A DNA stretch of 64,000 nucleotides from DATJGR01 sp963735085 (GTDB taxonomy: Bacteria > Pseudomonadota > Gammaproteobacteria > Pseudomonadales > Azotimanducaceae): assembly GCA_963735085.1 (NCBI GenBank), contig CAVTJP010000005.1:310001-374000 (forward strand). Reading direction: 5' to 3'. Shown here one piece after another: positions 1 through 8,601 of the stretch. Numbering within the stretch: the first letter of the stretch is position 1; each line of letters starts with the position of its first letter. The translations under genes and the position numbers were made by a program. Below the pieces are notes generated by a model, which did not search any database, was not told the origin of the DNA, and saw only the letters and a list, made by a program, of their open reading frames with translations.

Positions 1-1379
1 TCGATGCTGCACGCGGGACTGGTGAACGGATGATGCATCGCTTCCAGACGACCTTCCCTGCCACGTTCGAACATCGGCCAATCGACAACCCAGCACGGCG
101 CCCAGCGGTCTTCGATCAGACCGAGATCGACGCCGAGCTGGTTGCGCAACGCACCGAGCGCTGCGTTCACCACACCGCTCTGATCCGCGCCGAAGAACAC
201 CACGTCGCCGGCGACCGCACCACTGCGATCGAGTACCGCTTCGATGACGTTTTCAGGAAGGAACTTCAGGATCGGTGACTGCAACCCAGCCGCGCCGGTG
301 CCGCGTTCGTTCACCTTTATATAGGCAAGGCCTCTGGCGCCGTAGCGTCCTACGAAATCGGCGTAGCCATCGAGTTCTTTGCGCGACAGACGCGCCGCAC
401 CGGGCGCGCGCAGCGCGGCGACACGACCACGCGGGTCGTTGGCCGGTGCGTTGAATACCTTGAATTCAACCGCCTGCACCAGGTCGGCGATGTCGACGAG
501 TTCCATCGGATTGCGCAGATCGGGCTTGTCGCTGCCGTAACGACACATGGCCTCGGCAAACGTCAGCACCGGAAAATCCGGCAACTCGACGTGCAATAGC
601 TCGGCAAACAGGCGTTTCAGCATGGTCTCGGTCAGCACCATGATGTCGCGCTCTTCGATGAACGACGCCTCGATGTCGATCTGGGTAAATTCGGGTTGAC
701 GCTCAGCGCGCAGATCCTCGTCGCGGAAACAGCGCGCGATCTGATAGTACTTGTCCATGCCGGACATCATCAGCAGTTGCTTGAATACCTGCGGCGACTG
801 CGGCAATGCGAAGAACTGTCCGGGATGGGTCCGGCTCGGCACGAGGTAGTCGCGGGCACCTTCCGGTGTCGCGCGCGTCAGAATCGGCGTTTCGATCTCG
901 GTGTAGCCGGCATCTTCGAGATAGCGGCGCACGGCCGACAGAATCGTCGCGCGCATGCGCAAACGGTGTTGCATCTCCGGCCGCCGCAGATCGAGATAGC
1001 GATAGCGCAGCCGAATGTCTTCACCCGCATCGGAATAGTCGTCGAGCTGAAACGGCGGCGTCAGTGCCGAATTGAGGATTTCGAGTTCACGGCCGAGCAC
1101 TTCGACCTCGCCGGTTTTCATGTCCGGATTGACCGTGCCGGCAGGTCGCAGCCGAACCTTGCCTGTAATGCGCAGCACAAATTCGTTGCGCACTTTGTCG
1201 GCGGTCGCGAAGCTGTCCTCGATGTCCGGGTCGTAGACCACCTGAATGATGCCGCTGCGATCGCGTACGTCGAGGAAAATCACACCGCCGTGGTCGCGGC
1301 GACGATGCACCCAGCCGCAAAGTTCGACTTCGCGATCGACCTGCGATGCATCGAGATCGCCACAGTAATGACTGCGCAT
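1..1379 (-). CDS. aspS: Aspartate--tRNA ligase, 3' end missing
   Basis: Charges tRNA-Asp (or Asp/Asn in non-discriminating forms) with aspartate in the cytoplasm. About 459 residues are visible of the usual 590; the C-terminal catalytic part lies beyond the left edge. The N-terminus reads MRSHYCGDLDASQVDREVEL and leads into the anticodon-binding OB fold (GWVHRRRDHGGVIFLDVRD). Class II motif 2 (FRDEDLRAERQPEFTQID) is readable around 680-740. ATG at 1379 is preferred because AGGA lies about 8 bases upstream; an in-frame ATG at 1385 would sit too close to it. The FmdB-type gene lies upstream on the same strand, a common gammaproteobacterial order, and is probably co-transcribed. Confidence 0.95.
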   Translation of the reverse strand, partial: MRSHYCGDLDASQVDREVELCGWVHRRRDHGGVIFLDVRDRSGIIQVVYDPDIEDSFATADKVRNEFVLRITGKVRLRPAGTVNPDMKTGEVEVLGRELEILNSALTPPFQLDDYSDAGEDIRLRYRYLDLRRPEMQHRLRMRATILSAVRRYLEDAGYTEIETPILTRATPEGARDYLVPSRTHPGQFFALPQSPQVFKQLLMMSGMDKYYQIARCFRDEDLRAERQPEFTQIDIEASFIEERDIMVLTETMLKRLFAELLHVELPDFPVLTFAEAMCRYGSDKPDLRNPMELVDIADLVQAVEFKVFNAPANDPRGRVAALRAPGAARLSRKELDGYADFVGRYGARGLAYIKVNERGTGAAGLQSPILKFLPENVIEAVLDRSGAVAGDVVFFGADQSGVVNAALGALRNQLGVDLGLIEDRWAPCWVVDWPMFERGREGRLEAMHHPFTSPACSI

Positions 1380-1547
1380 GAACATGTCCTAGGGGAATAT
1401 CGGCGCGCGCAGACTATCACAAGTGACGCTCGGCACCTTCAGCGCATTACCAGCGAATACACTAGGCAAAGCGCGCGGCGGTGGTTTGCACCCGGGCGAT
1501 CGACCCCGTCTTTCGCGACTGCGGCGAGCACGGTCGGCTAACGACGG

Positions 1548-2054
1548 TCACTTCTTGTTCGGTTTGTCGCCGCCGCTGCGCTTCGCGTCGCTGCGTCCTG
1601 AATTACTCGGCGCGTCGCCCTTCGACGCCTTTCGCCCGGCATCGCTCGAAGGCTTGCCGGTCGGGTTCGACTTGGACTTGGCCGCACCATCGGATGCGCT
1701 GGACGAACTCTTCGCCTCTGACGATCCGCCGGACTTGGATTCGCTCTTCGACTCGCCTTTCGAATCACCTTTCGATTCGCCCTTCGAATCGCCTTTCGAT
1801 TCCGCGTTTGAGCCTTCGCTCGACGACGACTCGCTATTCGAATCGCTGCCGCTCGCAACGTTTTTCCTGTCACCGGACTTGAAGTCCGTCTCGTACCAAC
1901 CACCACCCTTCAAACGAAACGCGACGGCGGAGATTTTCTTGCGCAGGAGATCTTTTCCGCACGACGGGCATTCGACCAGCGGTGCTTCACTCATTTTCTG
2001 GATCGTTTCGAACTCGTATTCGCAGCCCAGACACTGATACTCATAGATCGGCAT
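1548..2054 (-). CDS. FmdB/CxxC_CxxC-type zinc ribbon protein with long Ser/Lys/Glu tail
   Basis: A 168-residue protein. The first 50 or so residues are a canonical FmdB zinc ribbon: it begins MPIYEYQCLGCEYEFE and a second CPSC pair follows, giving four Cys ligands. The remaining 90-100 residues are low complexity, rich in Ser, Lys, Gly, Glu and Asp, with near-tandem SKGDSKGESKG-like units encoded at about 1735-1810. FmdB proteins have no firm function and are usually regulatory or assembly candidates. The start is set at MPIYEYQC, the family's invariant beginning; the frame stays open further upstream without homology. It lies upstream of aspS. The tail is probably disordered. Confidence 0.85.
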   Translation of the reverse strand: MPIYEYQCLGCEYEFETIQKMSEAPLVECPSCGKDLLRKKISAVAFRLKGGGWYETDFKSGDRKNVASGSDSNSESSSSEGSNAESKGDSKGESKGDSKGESKSESKSGGSSEAKSSSSASDGAAKSKSNPTGKPSSDAGRKASKGDAPSNSGRSDAKRSGGDKPNKK

Positions 2055-2232
2055 GTTCAGGAACCCTTCATTGACTCGTTCAACAAACTGACTCGTTTCA
2101 CCAATGAAAAAGCACGTATGGAGAGTGCGACTGACGGGTGGTGGACACATTGGTATCCACCGGCGACCGTCGAGCGGCGCCTAGGATAATGAAAAAAGCC
2201 CGCGAAAACATTGAAAAAACGCTTATCGTTTC

Positions 2233-2261
2233 TTGCCTGGCATATTTGAATGCAGTATAAA
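2233..2261 (+). promoter_or_regulatory. Sigma-70-like promoter for the HU gene
   Basis: The 309-base gap between the divergent FmdB and HU genes (2055-2363) contains no gene I can support. It holds TTGCCT at 2233-2238, a 17-base spacer and TATAAA at 2256-2261, a close match to a housekeeping promoter. This would give a leader of about 95 bases before the HU start at 2364, which has AAGGGA as its ribosome site. Seen in sequence; activity is inferred. Confidence 0.6.
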
Positions 2262-2363
2262 GCGCGCTCATTGGGGAGCCGATGAACGCAGTTTTCGTAA
2301 GGGCCCTCATAAGTGATGGTTTGGATGTCCATCGCAATGTTGCAATTACCCAAGGGAAATCGA

Positions 2364-2762
2364 ATGGCAAAGAAGAAGGCTCCTGCTAAGAAAGCTGCGA
2401 AGAAGAAAGCACCCGCCAAGAAAAAGGCCGCATCTGCACCATCAAAAGGTCCGGTCACCCAGAAGATGACCAAGACTGCGATCCTGAATGAAATCGCCGG
2501 TGCGACCGCACTGACGCGCAAGCAGGTCGACGCGGTGATCGAAGAACTGGAGTCGTTGATCAAGCGTCACATCAGCAAGCGAGGCGTCGGCGAATTTACG
2601 CTGCCGGGTTTGTTGAAGGTACGCGCGGTCAAGCGCCCCGCAACGAAAAAACGTATTGGCCGCAATCCGGCAACCGGCGCCGAAATCATGATTCCGGCGA
2701 AGCCGGCATCGATTCGCGTCCGCGTCGCTGCATTGAAGCGCCTCAAGGAAATGGTCGGCTGA
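2364..2762 (+). CDS. HU-family DNA-binding protein with lysine-rich N-terminal extension
   Basis: A 132-residue nucleoid protein. Residues 1-35 are a Lys/Ala/Pro-rich, histone-H1-like tail (MAKKKAPAKKAAKKKAPAKK). Residues about 45-132 are a full HU/IHF fold: TKTAILNEIA helix, GVGEFTLPGLL turn and the arm signature GRNPATGAEIMIPA. HU dimers bend and compact DNA; the tail should add sequence-independent DNA contact. The start at 2364 is supported by AAGGGA about 8 bases upstream; the earlier in-frame GTG and ATG codons lack homology. It has its own promoter and terminator, so it is probably a strongly expressed monocistron. Confidence 0.92.
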   Translation: MAKKKAPAKKAAKKKAPAKKKAASAPSKGPVTQKMTKTAILNEIAGATALTRKQVDAVIEELESLIKRHISKRGVGEFTLPGLLKVRAVKRPATKKRIGRNPATGAEIMIPAKPASIRVRVAALKRLKEMVG

Positions 2763-2782
2763 ACGTCGATCCGATCTGATTT

Positions 2783-2811
2783 AAAAGGGCCGTCATACGG
2801 CCCTTTTTTTT
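2783..2811 (+). terminator. Rho-independent terminator of the HU gene
   Basis: Perfect stem GGGCCGT (2787-2793) / ACGGCCC (2797-2803) with a 3-base loop, extended by AAAA/TTTT pairing and followed by eight T residues. It starts 21 bases after the HU stop codon and precedes proS, so proS must have its own promoter. Confidence 0.93.
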
Positions 2812-2906
2812 CGGGGTCTTTTATTGAGCTCTTTTGGCGAGCTGCAACTCATCGATATCGGTCGCCGACTCGTTAGAATAACCGCCAATTCAGGACGCCT
2901 AGTTCG

Positions 2907-4619
2907 ATGCGCGCAACACAGATTCTGATTCCGACTCTGAAGGAGACGCCGGGGGATGCCGACATCCCGAGCCACCGTTTCATGCTGCGTGCCGGAATGA
3001 TCCGCCGGCTAGCGGCGGGCATCTACACATGGCTGCCGTTGGGACTGCGGGTGCTGCGCAAAGTGGAAACGATCATCCGCAGCGAACTCGATCGCAGCGG
3101 TGCCCAGGAAGTACTGATGCCGTTCGTGCAGCCGGCGGAGTTATGGCAGGAATCGCTGCGCTGGGAGCAGATGGGGCCGGAGATGCTGCGGCTGAAGGAT
3201 CGCCACGACCGCGACTTCTGCCTCGGCCCGACCCACGAAGAAGTGGTTACCGATATCGTTCGACGCGAAGTGCATAGCTACAAGCAGCTGCCGTGCAACC
3301 TGTATCAGATCAACCTGAAGTTCCGCGACGAAATCCGGCCACGTTTCGGCGTGATGCGCGCGCGCGAATTCACGATGAAGGACGGCTACTCATTCCACCT
3401 CGACGAAGCCTCGTTCGAAGCAACCTATGCCGAGATGCATGCGTGCTATGGCCGCATCCTGTCGCGTATCGGGCTCGACTATCGCGCCGTGCTCGCCGAC
3501 AGCGGCAACATCGGCGGCACCACGTCGCACGAGTTTCAGGTGCTGGCGAGCACCGGTGAAGACCGCATCGCGTTCAGCGACGCCAGCGACTATGCCGCCA
3601 ACGTAGAACGCGCCGAAGCGCTGGCACCGCCCGTTGTGGAATCGACAGCACCCGCATCGATAGAGAAAGCAGCTACCCCGGGCCAGCACACGATCGAACA
3701 GATCGCGGCATTTTTCGACGTACCGGCATCGCAGACATTGAAAACGCTGATCGTCGTGGGTACCGAAGGACTCGTCGCGCTGGTACTGCGCGGTGACCAC
3801 GAACTGAACGAAATCAAGGCGCAGAAGCTACCCGGCGTCGCCTCGCCATTGACGTTTGCCGGCGAACAGGCGATTCGCGCGAGCGTAGCGTGCGGCGTCG
3901 GTTCGCTCGGGCCCATCGGTCTCGCGCTTCCCACGTATGTCGACCGCAGCGCGCGCGCAACCAACGACTTCGTTTGCGGCGCCAACGACGACGGGTTCCA
4001 CTATCGCGGCGCGAACTGGCAACGTGATGTCGGCATTGCGGCCGATCGTGTCGTGGACATACGCAACGTCGTCGAAGGCGATGCGTCGCCGGACGGCAAA
4101 GGCCAGCTCCACATCACGCGCGGTATCGAAGTGGGTCATATCTTCAAACTGGGCCGCAAATACAGCGAGACCCTGGGTGCGAACGTACTCGATCAGGACG
4201 GCTCGATGAAGACGCTGATCATGGGTTGCTACGGCATGGGTATCACGCGCCTGGTGGGTGCAATCATCGAACAGTGCCACGATGCCAACGGCATCGTCTG
4301 GCCGCAATCCGTCGCGCCGTTCGTGGCGCACATCGTTGCATTGAACTATGCGAAATCCGATACCGTCCGCGCGACGGCGGATCGATTGCTCGGCGAATTC
4401 GAAGCCGCCGGTATCGACACGTTGCTGGACGATCGCGACGAGCGGCCGGGGGTCAAATTCGCCGACGCGGATCTGATCGGCATTCCGCATCGCATCGTCA
4501 TCGGTGACCGGAATCTCAAAGCGGGACTCGTCGAGTATCGGACCCGCCACAGCGCTGATACGCTCGATGTCACCGTCGACACCATCACGGCGCATGTGCG
4601 CGCCGCCACAGCTGGATGA
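2907..4619 (+). CDS. proS: Proline--tRNA ligase, bacterial type with editing domain
   Basis: Charges tRNA-Pro. The 570-residue length is standard for the long bacterial form. The N-terminus MRATQILIPTLKETPGDADI is diagnostic. Class II motif 1 and 2 regions are present (ELDRSGAQEVLMP; FRDEIRPRFGVMRAREFTMK). A YbaK/INS editing insertion occupies roughly residues 230-390 (TLKTLIVVG, LRGDHELNEIK). Motif 3 and the C-terminal anticodon domain follow (GCYGMGITRL; DDRDERPGVKFADADLIG). A weak -10 (TAGAAT, 2874-2879) lies just upstream. The stop overlaps the next start in an ATGA, so the transglycosylase gene is probably translationally coupled. Confidence 0.98.
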   Translation: MRATQILIPTLKETPGDADIPSHRFMLRAGMIRRLAAGIYTWLPLGLRVLRKVETIIRSELDRSGAQEVLMPFVQPAELWQESLRWEQMGPEMLRLKDRHDRDFCLGPTHEEVVTDIVRREVHSYKQLPCNLYQINLKFRDEIRPRFGVMRAREFTMKDGYSFHLDEASFEATYAEMHACYGRILSRIGLDYRAVLADSGNIGGTTSHEFQVLASTGEDRIAFSDASDYAANVERAEALAPPVVESTAPASIEKAATPGQHTIEQIAAFFDVPASQTLKTLIVVGTEGLVALVLRGDHELNEIKAQKLPGVASPLTFAGEQAIRASVACGVGSLGPIGLALPTYVDRSARATNDFVCGANDDGFHYRGANWQRDVGIAADRVVDIRNVVEGDASPDGKGQLHITRGIEVGHIFKLGRKYSETLGANVLDQDGSMKTLIMGCYGMGITRLVGAIIEQCHDANGIVWPQSVAPFVAHIVALNYAKSDTVRATADRLLGEFEAAGIDTLLDDRDERPGVKFADADLIGIPHRIVIGDRNLKAGLVEYRTRHSADTLDVTVDTITAHVRAATAG

Positions 4620-5335
4620 TTGACCGGAATCACTTCGAACCACACAGCGCTCCATGCGGCGCAGCCAAGTCATCGACCGGGCGCGCGTGTCGCCGCGTCG
4701 GGCTTGTCGTTCTGCTTTTGCTGCCGTTGATTGCGATTGCCGCAGCGCCGGAGGAAATCGACCCCCAGGTGATCGATGCGCTCGCCCGCAGCATGTCGGA
4801 CGATCTCGATCATGGCGATCACTTCGACGCGCAGGTGTGGTTGCTGAGTTCCGTGCCGAAACTCGCGCGCTACGTCAAGAACGAGAAGGAGCAGGAGCTG
4901 ATTCTGCGCACGGTGTATCGGGAGTCGAATCGGCACGACATGGACCCGGATCTGGTGCTCGCGGTGATGCAGGTGGAGAGCCGCTTCGACCGCTTCGCAG
5001 TGTCACGCGTCGGCGCACAAGGTTTGATGCAGGTGATGCCGTTCTGGCGTAACGAGATCGGCCGGCCGCAAGACAACTTGACACAGATCAAGACGAACGT
5101 CCGCTACGGTACCGCCATCCTCGGACAGTATCTGAGTGAAGCGCACGGCGACCTCATCGATGCGCTGGCACGCTACAACGGTAGTCGTGGACGACTCAAC
5201 TATCCGGAGCTCGTCGTCTACGCGTATCGCGCGAAATGGCAGACGCAATCAACCGACGTATTGCCACGGCTGGAAGCGGGATGCAGGGCATACAGCCTGG
5301 CCGCCTGTCACGCCGTCAAGTCGACGCATCGTTAG
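4616..5335 (+). CDS. Secreted lytic transglycosylase (SLT domain)
   Basis: A 239-residue cell-wall enzyme that would cleave peptidoglycan non-hydrolytically in the periplasm. A basic stretch and hydrophobic segment at residues 27-44 (VGLVVLLLLPLIAIAAA) form a signal peptide or anchor. The SLT domain runs from about residue 95: VMQVESRFDRFAVSRVGAQG contains the catalytic Glu121, followed by the GLMQVMP and RYNGS motifs. The start overlaps the proS stop (ATGA); no other Met occurs before the domain until residue 60, which would lose the signal. The long N-terminal region before the hydrophobic segment is unusual. Confidence 0.9.
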   Translation: MIDRNHFEPHSAPCGAAKSSTGRACRRVGLVVLLLLPLIAIAAAPEEIDPQVIDALARSMSDDLDHGDHFDAQVWLLSSVPKLARYVKNEKEQELILRTVYRESNRHDMDPDLVLAVMQVESRFDRFAVSRVGAQGLMQVMPFWRNEIGRPQDNLTQIKTNVRYGTAILGQYLSEAHGDLIDALARYNGSRGRLNYPELVVYAYRAKWQTQSTDVLPRLEAGCRAYSLAACHAVKSTHR

Positions 5336-5356
5336 CCCGACCACTATCCCCCAACA

Positions 5357-5812
5357 CTATTCAGGGCGCATTGCGGCACGCAACGATGACTGCGTTTGCG
5401 GACCGACCAGCGTTGCGCTGACGGTTCCATGCGGATCGATGACCACAGTGGTGGGCAACACACTGGGTAGGTCGTAGCCGAACCGCTTGTGCGGGTCCTT
5501 GGTGGTTACCGGATATTCGATACCCATGTGGCCGATCAGCGTTCGCAACGGGTGACCTTTGATACCGTCGAAGTTGACACCAACGACCAGCACCGCCGAC
5601 GCCGGAAGCGACTTGTCGAATGCATTCAGCTCCGGAATTTCGTGACGACAGGGCGCGCACCACTCCGCCCAATAGTTGATGAATACCCAATGGCCGCGCC
5701 AATCCGAGTAGCGGCCGGGTGAGCCGTTTGCGTACTCGAAATCCATCGGTGTGCAACCGGCGACCGCAACGACGACCAGCAGATATGTCAGGGATCGCGC
5801 GATGCGCTTCAC
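5357..5812 (-). CDS. TlpA-like thioredoxin-fold lipoprotein
   Basis: A 151-residue envelope thiol-disulfide protein. Residues 1-20 are a lipoprotein signal with lipobox VAGC (lipidated Cys20). The active site WCAPC (Cys52 and Cys55) follows the strand HWVFINYWAEW, and a cis-Pro loop is seen at LPTTVVID. The TlpA/ResA family keeps periplasmic Cys reduced, for instance in cytochrome c or copper-site assembly; the substrate here is unknown. The start overlaps the stop of the upstream YihY-like gene by 4 bases, so the two form an operon. It converges on the transglycosylase gene with no clear terminator between them. Confidence 0.9.
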   Translation of the reverse strand: MKRIARSLTYLLVVVAVAGCTPMDFEYANGSPGRYSDWRGHWVFINYWAEWCAPCRHEIPELNAFDKSLPASAVLVVGVNFDGIKGHPLRTLIGHMGIEYPVTTKDPHKRFGYDLPSVLPTTVVIDPHGTVSATLVGPQTQSSLRAAMRPE

Positions 5813-7026
5813 GATTGCGCCGCCGGTTCCTGCAGGATCGAATCGAGGTTGACGGCCAGGTGTTCAGCGCCATCACGCGCGTACTCCGCCAACGGCGCAA
5901 TCAAGCGTGGCAAATCGTGAATGTTCGCAAGCCGTTCTGCTTCGATGCCGTCCGGCAACCGCCGATACAGGTCGTATAGAGAAACGCTGCGAAGGTCACG
6001 GCCCAGCAGCACGATCCCGTCGTCGCCACTCGACATCAGCTTGAGGTCCGCCAGTACAGCAAGTACCTGCTCCCGCTCTGCACCCGACAGCTTGACCGCG
6101 TCGTTGAGATCCGCCGCGGTGATCGAACGTCCCTGTGCATGCGCGCGATGTAGAAACGCCAGCACACGAACGCACTGCACGAGCATCGGAGCGCCGTCGC
6201 TTTCAACGTCATCGCGCTCGAGCCCGAGCGTGCGAACCACGATTGCGCCCGACAGAACCAGTACCCACACGAGATACAGCCACATCAGGAACAACGGCAC
6301 CGCCGCAAACGTGCCGTAGATCAGTTGCGTGTTCGCGTTCGCGACGATCATCGTAAACAGGCGCTTCGCGGCTTCGAAGAACAACATCGTCAGCACGCCG
6401 CCAATCAGCGCATCGCGAAAGCGCACCCGACAGTTTGGCATTGCCGCGAACAGCACGGTGAAGCCGCCCGCTTCCAGCAGCAGCGGCAGATAGCGAAACA
6501 GTGTCTGCCGTATGCCAACCGTGTCGGTGTCGGCGATCAACGGCAGAGACATCAGATATGAACTCATCAACAATCCCGCAACGACGAGCGGCGGACCGCA
6601 CGTCAACACACCCCAGTACACCAGGAATCGTTGCAGACCATGGCGCGGCTGCGTCACCTGCCAGATCTCGTTGAACGCTTTCTCGATGGTGACCAGCATC
6701 AGGAACGCGGTGACGAACAGCAAACCGCCACCGGCATAGGTGAGGTTGCGCGCCTGGTTGGAAAAGTCGCTGAGTTTTTCCTGTATGACAGCGGAACTCG
6801 ACGGCACGAAGTTTTCGAAAACGAAGTTCTGAATCTGTTGGCCGATCCCGGCGAAATCCGGAAACATCGACAAAATTGTGTACGAGACTGCCATCAGAGG
6901 GACGACTGCAAACAAGGTCGTATAGGTCAGCGCGGCGGCACTGTTCAACAACCCGTGCGCGCCGAACTGCGCAACGATCTGCGCATAGAACCAGCGAATC
7001 TGCGCGATGACGGTCTTAGGGAACAT
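5809..7026 (-). CDS. YihY/UPF0761 family inner-membrane protein
   Basis: A 405-residue polytopic membrane protein of the YihY family, once misnamed RNase BN. About six hydrophobic segments lie in residues 25-260, including the family pattern AAALTYTTLFAVVPLMAV and a GTFAAVPLFLMWLYLVW segment. The C-terminal 140 residues are soluble and look like a winged-helix region (ITAADLNDAVKLSGAEREQV). Transport function is unproven for the family. It is first gene of a two-gene unit with the TlpA-like lipoprotein and has a good -10 upstream. Confidence 0.9.
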   Translation of the reverse strand: MFPKTVIAQIRWFYAQIVAQFGAHGLLNSAAALTYTTLFAVVPLMAVSYTILSMFPDFAGIGQQIQNFVFENFVPSSSAVIQEKLSDFSNQARNLTYAGGGLLFVTAFLMLVTIEKAFNEIWQVTQPRHGLQRFLVYWGVLTCGPPLVVAGLLMSSYLMSLPLIADTDTVGIRQTLFRYLPLLLEAGGFTVLFAAMPNCRVRFRDALIGGVLTMLFFEAAKRLFTMIVANANTQLIYGTFAAVPLFLMWLYLVWVLVLSGAIVVRTLGLERDDVESDGAPMLVQCVRVLAFLHRAHAQGRSITAADLNDAVKLSGAEREQVLAVLADLKLMSSGDDGIVLLGRDLRSVSLYDLYRRLPDGIEAERLANIHDLPRLIAPLAEYARDGAEHLAVNLDSILQEPAAQS

Positions 7027-7051
7027 CGAACGAGGTATCCCGAGCGGCTAC

Positions 7052-7076
7052 AATGCCAAGCTTGGCTGGCATTATA
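7052..7076. promoter_or_regulatory. Divergent control region with inverted repeat and -10
   Basis: Within the 63-base gap between the YihY-like and arsC genes. AATGCCA (7052-7058) and TGGCATT (7067-7073) form a perfect 7-8-7 inverted repeat, with a second palindrome CCAAGCTTGG (7056-7065) nested in it. On the minus strand TATAAT lies at 7076-7071, a perfect -10 about 45 bases before the YihY start, with only a weak -35 (CTGAGT). A repressor bound here would cover that promoter. Regulator unknown. Confidence 0.45.
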
Positions 7077-7089
7077 GAGTCCCGATGGA

Positions 7090-7440
7090 ATGAACTCAGT
7101 CACCATTTATCACAATCCGCGCTGCTCCAAGTCGCGTCAGACACTTGCGTTGCTGACGAGTCGCGGATTGTCGCCGCACGTGATCCATTATCTGGATGCG
7201 CCGCCGACGGCGGCTGTGTTGAACCGTTTGCTGCAACTGCTCGGCATGACACCACGCGAATTGCTGCGAACGCAGGAGGCTGCATATACCGAACTCGGGC
7301 TCGACGACGAAACGCTGAGCGACGATGAACTGATCGCCGCGATGGCGCGCCATCCGGTGCTGATTGAACGACCGATCGTCGAAGCCGAAGGACGCGCCGT
7401 AATCGGGCGCCCGCCCGAGAACGTGCTGCAGATCATCTGA
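7090..7440 (+). CDS. arsC: Arsenate reductase, glutaredoxin-dependent ArsC family
   Basis: A 116-residue cytoplasmic protein that would reduce arsenate to arsenite using glutathione/glutaredoxin. The P-loop-like start SVTIYHNPRCSKSR carries catalytic Cys12. The three anion-binding arginines of the R773 ArsC enzyme are present at the same positions: Arg60, Arg94 (ERPIV) and Arg107 (IGRPPE). The length is slightly short of plasmid ArsC (141) but normal for chromosomal ones. No arsB, acr3 or arsR is adjacent; it leads into wrbA instead, a housekeeping arrangement in gammaproteobacteria. Confidence 0.93.
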   Translation: MNSVTIYHNPRCSKSRQTLALLTSRGLSPHVIHYLDAPPTAAVLNRLLQLLGMTPRELLRTQEAAYTELGLDDETLSDDELIAAMARHPVLIERPIVEAEGRAVIGRPPENVLQII

Positions 7441-7475
7441 GTCTCACAACCCATACCCAACATAAGAGCCCGGCC

Positions 7476-8078
7476 GTGTCCGATCACATTCTCATTCTGT
7501 ACTACAGCCGACAAGGCTCCACGGTCGCATTGGCCGAGTGTGTGGCACACGGCATCGCGACGCACGGACGCTACGAGCCGCGATTGCGCACCGTACCGAA
7601 CGTCGCCTCGACGACCGAACGGACTGCGCCACCCTTGCCGCCGGAAGGCGCCGTGTACTGTACGAAAGCCGATCTCGCGCAGTGTCGTGCATTGGCACTT
7701 GGAAGCCCCACCCGCTTCGGCAACATGGCGGCGCCGCTGAAGCACTTCCTCGACGGTACCGCAGACCTGTGGATCGGCGGTGCACTTGCCGGCAAACCCG
7801 CTGCGGTTTTCACATCCACCGGCAGCCATCATGGCGGGCAGGAAACGACGCTACTGACGATGATGATGCCGCTGTTTCACCACGGCATGCTGCTGGTGGG
7901 GCTGCCGTATACAGAACCGGGTCTCAACGAGACTCATATGGGTGGCACGCCTTACGGTGCATCGCATATCTCAGGCAGCCGCGGCGACTCAACACTCGAT
8001 CCCACCGAGCGGGACCTGGCGCGCGCCTTGGGGTTTCGGTTAGCCGATGTGACAGCGCGACTGTTTCCACCCGAATGA
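7476..8078 (+). CDS. wrbA: NAD(P)H:quinone oxidoreductase, WrbA flavodoxin family
   Basis: A 200-residue flavodoxin-like FMN protein giving two-electron reduction of quinones. FMN phosphate loop YYSRQGSTVALAE at the N-terminus; family motif GSPTRFGNMAAPLKHFLDGT; isoalloxazine loop STGSHHGGQET; and the C-terminal GGTPYGASHISG stretch. The start is GTG at 7476. The gene follows arsC by 35 bases and its stop overlaps the next start (ATGA), so arsC, wrbA and the DUF2069 gene are probably one transcript. Confidence 0.94.
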   Translation: MSDHILILYYSRQGSTVALAECVAHGIATHGRYEPRLRTVPNVASTTERTAPPLPPEGAVYCTKADLAQCRALALGSPTRFGNMAAPLKHFLDGTADLWIGGALAGKPAAVFTSTGSHHGGQETTLLTMMMPLFHHGMLLVGLPYTEPGLNETHMGGTPYGASHISGSRGDSTLDPTERDLARALGFRLADVTARLFPPE

Positions 8079-8434
8079 ACATGCAGACGCCATTGCACGT
8101 GGTATTGCTGATCTGGCTCGGTTCATTGTTCGCGCTGCTGGGCATGCAGAGATTTTTCGTCGAACCACTGGACTCGCTGACCGCAACGATCACGGTGTTC
8201 ATCGCTCAGGTTGCGCCGCTGCTGCTCGTGATCCCGGGGGCATTGCGTAAGGGTTCGAAGGGACCGTTGTGGGTATGCCTGGTGATGCTGTTGTACTTCG
8301 TGCACGGCGTCTGGCAATGGACATCACTCGACGCGCGATTGATCGGTATTCTCGAGGTGATCTTCGCGTTGGGTGCTTTTGTTACTGCGTGGATTCTGCT
8401 GAGGGTGATGCCGAAGGAAGATGGAGGAACCTGA
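8075..8434 (+). CDS. DUF2069 integral membrane protein
   Basis: A 119-residue protein with four predicted transmembrane segments (about 7-25, 35-55, 65-83, 88-110), matching the length and layout of the DUF2069 family. It begins MNMQTPLHVV and overlaps the wrbA stop by 4 bases. DUF2069 genes are often found next to wrbA in gammaproteobacteria, so a link to that redox enzyme is plausible, but function is unknown. The 167 bases after it (8435-8601), facing the convergent propionyl-CoA synthetase gene, hold only weak hairpins. Confidence 0.85.
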   Translation: MNMQTPLHVVLLIWLGSLFALLGMQRFFVEPLDSLTATITVFIAQVAPLLLVIPGALRKGSKGPLWVCLVMLLYFVHGVWQWTSLDARLIGILEVIFALGAFVTAWILLRVMPKEDGGT

Positions 8435-8601
8435 GGACGTAGTCACGGTGCGAGCAAGTGGTAGGTTGCTTGAATTGAGCCGGTTCAGGCTGACGCCGGC
8501 AATCGCGGCTTGCCGAAGTAGTGGTCAGAGACTTTGGCAAGGTCGGAGAAGCGCACCCCTTTGGGGTTCTGCCTCCCGGCGTTTCGGAGTAATCTCCGGG
8601 C

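Noticed and set aside
7090..7440. Arsenic-resistance island
   Set aside because: Only arsC is present; no arsR, arsB or acr3. The arsC-wrbA-DUF2069 order is a housekeeping arrangement.
8555..8567. ACCCC-TTT-GGGGT as a terminator between the DUF2069 and prpE genes
   Set aside because: The stem is only five pairs and no T-run follows on either strand.
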